A stretch of DNA of 10,707 nucleotides from Baffinella frigidus. Lineage: Eukaryota; Cryptophyceae; Cryptomonadales; Baffinellaceae. Below are positions 6,643 through 10,707 of this stretch, piece after piece (the first letter of the stretch is position 1; each line of letters opens with the position of its first letter). Position numbers and translations under genes: made by a program. The stretch lies in the NCBI GenBank assembly GCA_026770585.1, contig MU647400.1:1-10707 (forward strand). The letters are read 5' to 3'. The notes under the pieces were generated by a model. The model saw nothing but the letters and a program-made list of their open reading frames with translations, had not been told where the DNA came from and ran no database searches.

Positions 6643-7192
6643 TACAGGTTTTGAGAAACGTCGGTGTGGGCCCCTGAGTGTTTCGGTGCAGTTTCGTATT
6701 CGCGATGCCTCCTGGAAACGACTCTTCGAATCGCAAAGACACTGCAGCTTGAAAGCACTCGATTACTGATTACTGAATTTATTAAAGAGGGTTCGCCGTT
6801 ATTGCCTAACCCGTGCCATTACCAGACTATGATCGGTCCATGTTATACCCCGCTCAGTCTGTCTCCGAGGGATGCTCCCCGAAGCGAGAAGCTTTAATGC
6901 AACAACCCCCCACCACCACCCTAGCCTACAAAACGGTAGACCCCTTCCTCGGACCCTCTACCTGTTGGGGGGGGGCGTTTGTGTTCGGGATACCCCTGCG
7001 CATTGTACAGATGCGTGCGCAATGCCTCCCCCGTGTTGACACGACATTGCATCCCTAGATGTAAATGGAGGGTTTCATTGGATCACGCACACCTACATGT
7101 AGATCATCTGGCCCCCTCATCAAGCGCCCAGCTAGAGGGCCGCTTGCCCCCCCGATCGGGGGATCCAGCCGCCGCCAGGCCACCATCCCTTC

Positions 7193-7265
7193 AGTGGCTA
7201 GTAGGCTCATACGCCCTACCGTAGGGCCCTAGGACCTGCCTAGGACCTCTTGGCGATCAAATTTG
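7193..7265 (+). repeat. Repeat unit inverted relative to 8201-8272
   Basis: AGTGGCTAGTAGGCTCATA through a CCCTACCGTAGGG palindrome and two CCTAGGACC motifs to ATTTGAC recurs in reverse complement at 8201-8272, about 1 kb away. It is probably part of a foldback element family. Confidence 0.7.
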
Positions 7266-7419
7266 ACAGCCTTGCCACTTAATCGGTAAAATGTTTTTGT
7301 GAGGTAGGACCAAACCCTCGAAAATTACTACACTCATGTACAATGCAGGGGTTTAGATTGGGTGCTCCTGCATTCTCGAGTGGTACCCCTGCTAACAAGG
7401 GCGTGGCTCTCATCCCCTG

Positions 7420-7770
7420 CTCCGGCGCGGAAATGCTGTCACCGTCACGTCTGCACTTCGTGGGAGAGAGCCTGACATGTAAGTGCATCAGAATCAGATG
7501 CCAAGGTCTTGACTCTGTGCCGTGGCCGGCGCTCCGGCGCGGACACACTTTCCCACGCTGAGACACTTCCATGTGGAGTCCATGCAGAGGGAACCTCAAG
7601 TGTATTAGCATCAGATGTGACTCTCAACGTCTGAACGCTACAAGCCCCACGTGTCACACGGAGTCTCTAGTGTCTTTCGTCCTGTAGGTCGTTAGGTTTA
7701 CTGGAACGAGTCAGGAGGCATTAGGTACCCACAGAGACTCTGTGTCTGGGCCGGCGCTCCGCCGCGGGAA
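7420..7770 (+). repeat. Degenerate tandem repeat of about 110 bp
   Basis: GGCGCTCCGGCGCGGA-like blocks occur at about 7420, 7527 and 7752, intervals of about one and two units of 110 bp. An AAGTG-AT-AG-ATCAGATG block occurs at 7481 and 7598, and GACTCTGTG precedes the second and third GC-rich blocks. The copies are badly diverged. Confidence 0.5.
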
Positions 7771-7917
7771 ACACTAACACCTTCGCCATCTTCACGTGGG
7801 TGTCGTCTCCATGTCCATTTCGACGTCCTCGGAGTTCCCCGCACGCTTGGCCATGTTGGCTTTCAGCTCTTTGAGCCTCGCGTGCACGTGCGCCTGTTTT
7901 TTTTTGACCAGGGGTTA

Positions 7918-8034
7918 CAGGGGTTCCTCGCTCATAAGAAACCGCCCCCCCCCTAGGAACACCGTAGGGCCATAGGCATAGAACTACTGTAGGGTCCTAG
8001 GGGGGCGTAGTTTCTCATGAGCGAGGTACCCCTG
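7918..8034. mobile_element. 117-bp TA-flanked MITE-like element, copy 2
   Basis: The left end CAGGGGTTCCTCGCTCATAA and right end (inverted) CAGGGGTACCTCGCTCATGA form terminal repeats of about 40 bp extending to CCTAGGA. TA flanks lie at 7916-7917 and 8035-8036. It is the same length as copy 1, with a less diverged arm pair. Confidence 0.72.
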
Positions 8035-8200
8035 TACTCCAAGAGCAAGTCATACCTCGCCCATCAGGAGGCGCGCAACCCCATGCATCGTTGGCGACGA
8101 TGTTACACGGGTTACTCGCGAATAAAGACACGCACCATCCCTAGCTAGGGTGGTCCAGACATACCAGGGGAAGCTGGGCCATCCCTCAAGTGGCCAGCTA

Positions 8201-8272
8201 GTCGAAATCGACCGGGAGAGGTCCTAGGCGGGTCCTAGGGCCCTACGGTAGGGCGTATGCGCCTACTGGCCA
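8201..8272 (-). repeat. Inverted counterpart of 7193-7265
   Basis: Reverse complement of the unit at 7193, including the CCCTACGGTAGGG palindrome (8241-8253). It lies inside the 494-bp element. Confidence 0.7.
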
Positions 8273-8316
8273 CGAAAAGGGATACGAACACGGGTGCTCC
8301 GACATCGGTCGTGTCT

Positions 8317-8391
8317 GTTTTCTTAAATTAGTACCACAGGGTTGACCAAACGCAAGATTTGGTCAACCCTCTGCCTCTAAATTAAGAAAAC
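8317..8391. repeat. Hairpin with 34-bp arms
   Basis: Arms 8317-8350 and 8358-8391 match at 29 of 34 positions around the 7-nt loop CGCAAGA. The inner 12 bp (GGGTTGACCAAA) and outer 10 bp (GTTTTCTTAA) are perfect; the differences cluster in the middle. Confidence 0.8.
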
Positions 8392-8916
8392 GGGGGGTCC
8401 AAATCTGGTCTGAGTTCTTAAGTTATGGATTCTTATAGCCCAGATACCCCTGTAGGCCTACGGTAGGAGCCTAGGGCGGTGCGCCAAGGACACGCTACGC
8501 CCCTGGGGTGGTCCTGTGCTAGGCATAGGCCTACGGTAAGTCCCTAGGGAGGGCGGTGTGTGTCAATAATTTCGAGTAACCCCTTTCGAGTAACCCCTGT
8601 CGCACGCGCGTTACTCCACAAGAAAGTCACCCCCCGCTCGAGGGTGGTTCCAGACGGCACACATTCCTAGGCCTTCTGCTGGCTCATACGACACCCAGGG
8701 TGGACCTCACTCTCAAGTTCCCCCTGTACTAGGTTGAGACTCCCCAGACCGATGACTGATTCGACATGGCACGATACCAAGCCTGTCCGGTTGAGACATC
8801 ATCGCCCTGGTTCAAACCCGGTCCGGATAAGTCGAGTCCAACGGGGGTTTTGCGGGACGATTTTGACCACTGCATCGCAGCAGGCTCGTCGTCAGGCCCA
8901 CAGACCTTTGGACCAC

Positions 8917-9080
8917 TTATCTCCAGGCTTGAGAGTAATGAAAACGAAGAAAGTAGGGCAGGTGGGAGAGCAATGAAGAAGAAGAAAGTACGGGGATGAC
9001 CTTGATGATGGACGTGGCCTGGGAGTCGATTTCGCCAGACCCCGAGTACTTGCTCGAGAGCGCGCGCTTGTGCATCGACC
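8917..9080 (-). CDS. Possible terminal exon of the SRI-domain gene
   Basis: On the - strand a CACTTGGCAG acceptor at 9081-9090 opens a frame that fits the phase left by the exon ending at 9918. It reads MHKRALSSKYSGSGE then IDSQATSIIKVI and stops at 8917-8919. The first 85 bases or so have strongly GC-ending codons. The II-K segment could be the last SRI helix, but the similarity is weak. The same bases read on the + strand (8996-9091, PEYLLESARLCIDPAK) have equally GC-ending codons and end at a donor-like AAGTGAGC, so the strand is uncertain. Confidence 0.25.
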
Positions 9081-9241
9081 CTGCCAAGTGAGCGTGAGCG
9101 TGAGCGTCAGTTTCGATGAAACGTTGAGTTCATCACTTTTCAAAATGCTCGCAGGGTAATGAAGAAAAAGAGGAAGACGTTTCGTTCGCCGCCACACGTT
9201 GAATCACACGTCACGACCTGGCGCCTGCGAGGGGGGGGACT

Positions 9242-9291
9242 GATTGTCCACTTACGAACCAGCAAGTTGATCGTCCACTTACGAATCAGCA
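9242..9291 (+). repeat. 23-bp direct repeat, period 27
   Basis: GATTGTCCACTTACGAACC... at 9242-9264 recurs at 9269-9291 with two differences. The rest of 9100-9477 has no gene I can support. Confidence 0.85.
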
Positions 9292-9477
9292 GACGCGGCG
9301 AGGCATCATCCCACCCTTGATGCTGCACAGCTCTCATGCACCATTTCATGATTTTATGAATGTTCAATCAACTTGATAGAGAGATGGCACGCGCGCGGAG
9401 AGCACGTGCTCCGGTCTGGGCTGTCTTCCGGTGTGTTGTGCACGGCGGCGAGGGGGGGCATGGCTTCAGTGGAGGCG

Positions 9478-9743
9478 TTTCGGGTTTCGGGTTTGGGGGT
9501 TCGGGTTTAGGGTGTAGGGTTCAGGGTTTAGGGTTTAGAGAGTAGGGTTGAGGGTTTAGGGTTTAGGGTTTAGGGTTTAGGGTTTAGGGTTTGGGGTTTA
9601 GGGTTTAGGGTTTAGGGATTGGGGTGCAGGATTTAGGGTTTAGGGTTTAGGGTTTAGGGTTTAGGGTTCAGGGTTCAGGGTTTAGGGTTGATGGTATCGG
9701 GATGAGGGTTTAGGGTTCAGGGCTTAGGGTGTAGGGTTTAGGA
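9478..9743 (+). repeat. Degenerate telomere-like TTTAGGG array
   Basis: About 265 bp of TTTAGGG units, with runs of perfect heptamers near 9553-9590 and 9632-9667. Variants such as TTCAGGG, TTTGGGG, TTCGGG and TGTAGGG are mixed in. The degeneracy and the coding sequence on its right make it an interstitial or subtelomeric array, not a chromosome end. TTTAGGG is the telomere type of land plants, many green algae and some other algae and protists. Confidence 0.93.
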
Positions 9744-9866
9744 TCCGAATTTCCGGGCAAGATTTGCTGACGTTTGGCGTGTTTCCCGGGCAAACATCAA
9801 CTTTGGATCGATTCCCGAAGTCACCGGTGGGTACTAGGTGGGGGTGAGTACCTAACACCTACGAGT

Positions 9867-9919
9867 GTTGACTTATACCTGAGCTGTTGACTAATACCTA
9901 CAAGAGTTGACTAATACCT
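9867..9919. repeat. Three tandem 19-20 bp units with donor-like sites on the - strand
   Basis: GTTGACTAATACCT-like units start at 9867, 9886 and 9906. Read on the - strand each contains AGGTATTAG or AGGTATAAG, a 5' splice-site-like sequence. The right-most is the proposed donor of the exon 9918-9966. Confidence 0.8.
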
Positions 9920-10662
9920 GGGAGGAGCTGGTGGACGAGAGTGCGCGCCACCTCCTTGAACTCCTCCTGGAACAGCGTTTAGGGTTTAGGGTTTGGGGGT
10001 TGGGGTTTCGGGTTTTGCACGAGGGCGCACGCGGCGACAACGCTGCAACAAAACAGAAACGCACCAAGTTAAAAGAAAAGCACCTTACTCGCCAGAAACG
10101 TGGACGACCGCTCCTTGGTCAACTGCTTCGCCACAAGCTTCCCAACCGACGTCTTCAGCGGCCCATCCCCCCCCCGCCGCCTCTCCCCATCATCCGGACT
10201 CATCTGCCCGCCCGCACTCTCCCCTCCGGGCGGCGCGGACGTCGGCGGCGGCGGCTGCGCGGGGGCCGCGGAGGAGGACGACGCATTCCACGCCGCCGTC
10301 GTCGCCGAGGCCGTCCACCCTCCACCCGCCGGAGCGGTCCCAGACAGGGGGGTTCCGGAGGCGGTCGGGTTAGGGGTGGACGAGGACGCGTTCCACGCCG
10401 CATTTATCGCGGTCGGATACCCCGTGTTGTTGCTGGCGGGGGGGGTGGCGTGGGGGTACGCCGCCGCGGCGGGTGTGTTCCACGCGGGCTGAGTCCCGGG
10501 GGTCGTTCCCGGCGGGGGCCCGGGGGGGGGCGGCGCGTAGGATGCTTGCGCGGGGTAGGCTCCGGGCGCGGAGGTGTTGTATGCGGCAGTTGGGTGCATC
10601 GTCGCGGCGGAAGGTTGCGCGGCCCAGGCGCCGTGCGTGTACGCCGATGTGGGGTAGACGTA
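9918..10662 (-). CDS. Pro/Ala-rich protein with C-terminal SRI-like domain (3' exons, partial)
   Basis: The main exon (10662 to 10084) encodes 193 residues, rich in Pro, Ala, Ser and Asn, with repeated AWN motifs (QPAWNTP, AAWNASSS twice), then SVGKLVAKQLTKERSSTFLASK. A GT-AG intron (10083-9967, 117 nt, phase 0) leads to the exon 9966-9918, encoding EEFKEVARTLVHQLLP. Spliced, the segment aligns with the SRI domain: the first helix resembles the SETD2 helix before NPYRK, and LASK-EEFKEVARTLVHQL matches the pattern ITxTEDFKHLARKLTH. SRI domains bind the phosphorylated C-terminal tail of RNA polymerase II; Set2/SETD2 and RECQ5 carry one. Which protein this is cannot be told, as the upstream exons lie beyond the window. 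The 5' edge at 10662 is a CCAG acceptor preceded by C-rich telomere-like sequence. The gene converges with PRMT5 across the repeat field. Confidence 0.55.
9978..10015 (+). repeat. Short TTTAGGG/TTTGGGG array inside the - strand intron
   Basis: TTTAGGGTTTAGGGTTTGGG and GGTTGGGGTTTCGGGTTT lie within the proposed 117-nt intron. In the - strand transcript they read as CCCTAAA repeats just before the TTCCAG acceptor. Confidence 0.85.
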
Positions 10663-10707
10663 CTGGTTTGGGGGTTGGGGGTTAGGGTTGGGGATTGGGG
10701 TTTGGGG
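10663..10707 (+). repeat. Degenerate telomere-like TTTGGGG/TTAGGG sequence at window edge
   Basis: GTTTGGGGGTTGGGGGTTAG followed by TTGGGGATTGGGGTTTGGGG. On the - strand it is C-rich and ends in CCAG immediately before the exon at 10662, so it probably serves as a polypyrimidine tract. It stays open in frame as a Pro-Asn run, so a coding role cannot be excluded. Confidence 0.75.

Larger units (their letters stand above)
8106..8599. mobile_element. 494-bp non-autonomous element with terminal inverted repeats
   Basis: The left end CACGGGTTACTCG-AA-AAAGACACGCACC matches the inverted right end CAGGGGTTACTCGAAA-TATTGACACACACCGCCC. The right TIR core GAGTAACCCC is tandemly doubled (8574-8597). The interior holds a 34-bp hairpin and CCTACGGTAGG palindromes but no open frame of note. 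The CAGGGG terminus resembles the 117-bp elements. Confidence 0.5.
6426..8900. other. Repeat-rich intergenic region 3' of PRMT5
   Basis: No supported gene. The open frames here are short and unlike any family I know. The region holds two 117-bp TA-flanked MITE-like elements, a 494-bp element with terminal inverted repeats, inverted copies of a 72-bp sequence, a 34-bp-arm hairpin, a degenerate repeat of about 110 bp (7420-7770), and many palindromic CCTACNGTAGG cores. No polyadenylation signal for PRMT5 is obvious. Confidence 0.65.

Noticed and set aside
7343-7657. Small genes on either strand in the 7.3-7.7 kb region
   Set aside because: Frames of about 70-110 codons overlap a degenerate tandem repeat and show no codon bias like that of PRMT5.
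8770-8835. tRNA gene suggested by CCTGGTTCAAACCCGG
   Set aside because: A T-arm-like motif is present but no acceptor, D or anticodon stem can be formed around it.
9478-9743. True chromosome end
   Set aside because: The repeats are degenerate and followed by at least 960 bp with coding sequence, so the array is interstitial or subtelomeric.
1-10707. CRISPR array, prokaryotic operon or phage content
   Set aside because: No regularly spaced identical repeats with unique spacers; the spliced gene and telomere-type repeats show a eukaryotic nuclear origin.

Overview
The window is nuclear DNA from a eukaryote, most likely a green-lineage alga. The evidence is a gene split by seven GT-AG introns, strongly GC-ending codons, a PRMT5 protein that resembles plant PRMT5 most closely, and degenerate telomere-like arrays of the plant/algal TTTAGGG type. 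The species cannot be fixed from sequence alone; a prasinophyte such as Cymbomonas would fit, but that is a guess.

Layout. Positions 1-1216 are non-coding and rich in palindromes, with a tRNA-like (SINE-like) fragment near 450-517 and a nearly perfect 76-bp-arm foldback at 1003-1167 that ends 49 bases before the first gene. Positions 1217-6425 (+) hold a complete gene for the type II protein arginine methyltransferase PRMT5: eight exons at 1217-1738, 1978-2157, 2366-2536, 2837-2926, 3814-3926, 4276-4350, 5339-5414 and 5802-6425, giving 616 residues. Positions 6426-8900 are a repeat field of foldback/MITE-like elements, two of them 117 bp long and flanked by TA. Positions 9478-9743 are a degenerate TTTAGGG array. 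The right end (9918-10662, - strand, running off the window) carries the 3' exons of a second gene, whose Pro/Ala-rich protein ends in what looks like an SRI (Set2 Rpb1-interacting) domain. Its introns contain C-strand telomere-like repeats.

The most interesting content lies in the PRMT5 introns. Introns 3, 4, 5 and 6 contain six box C/D snoRNA genes or relics in three families. Family B (three near-identical copies, introns 4, 4 and 6) has canonical C, D' and D boxes, a 9-bp terminal stem and two guides. The guides are complementary to two neighbouring sites in large-subunit rRNA, about 12 nt apart. Family C (intron 6) has a D' guide matching another conserved LSU rRNA stretch. Family A (introns 3 and 5) is a diverging pair whose terminal stems are kept. 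About 390 bp containing one B copy plus a structured module of unknown role has been copied nearly unchanged between introns 4 and 6. The gene therefore looks like a snoRNA host gene that has grown by intron-to-intron duplication, linking an arginine methyltransferase to rRNA 2'-O-methylation guides.

All rRNA complementarity is judged against LSU rRNA sequence recalled from other eukaryotes, because no rRNA is in the window.
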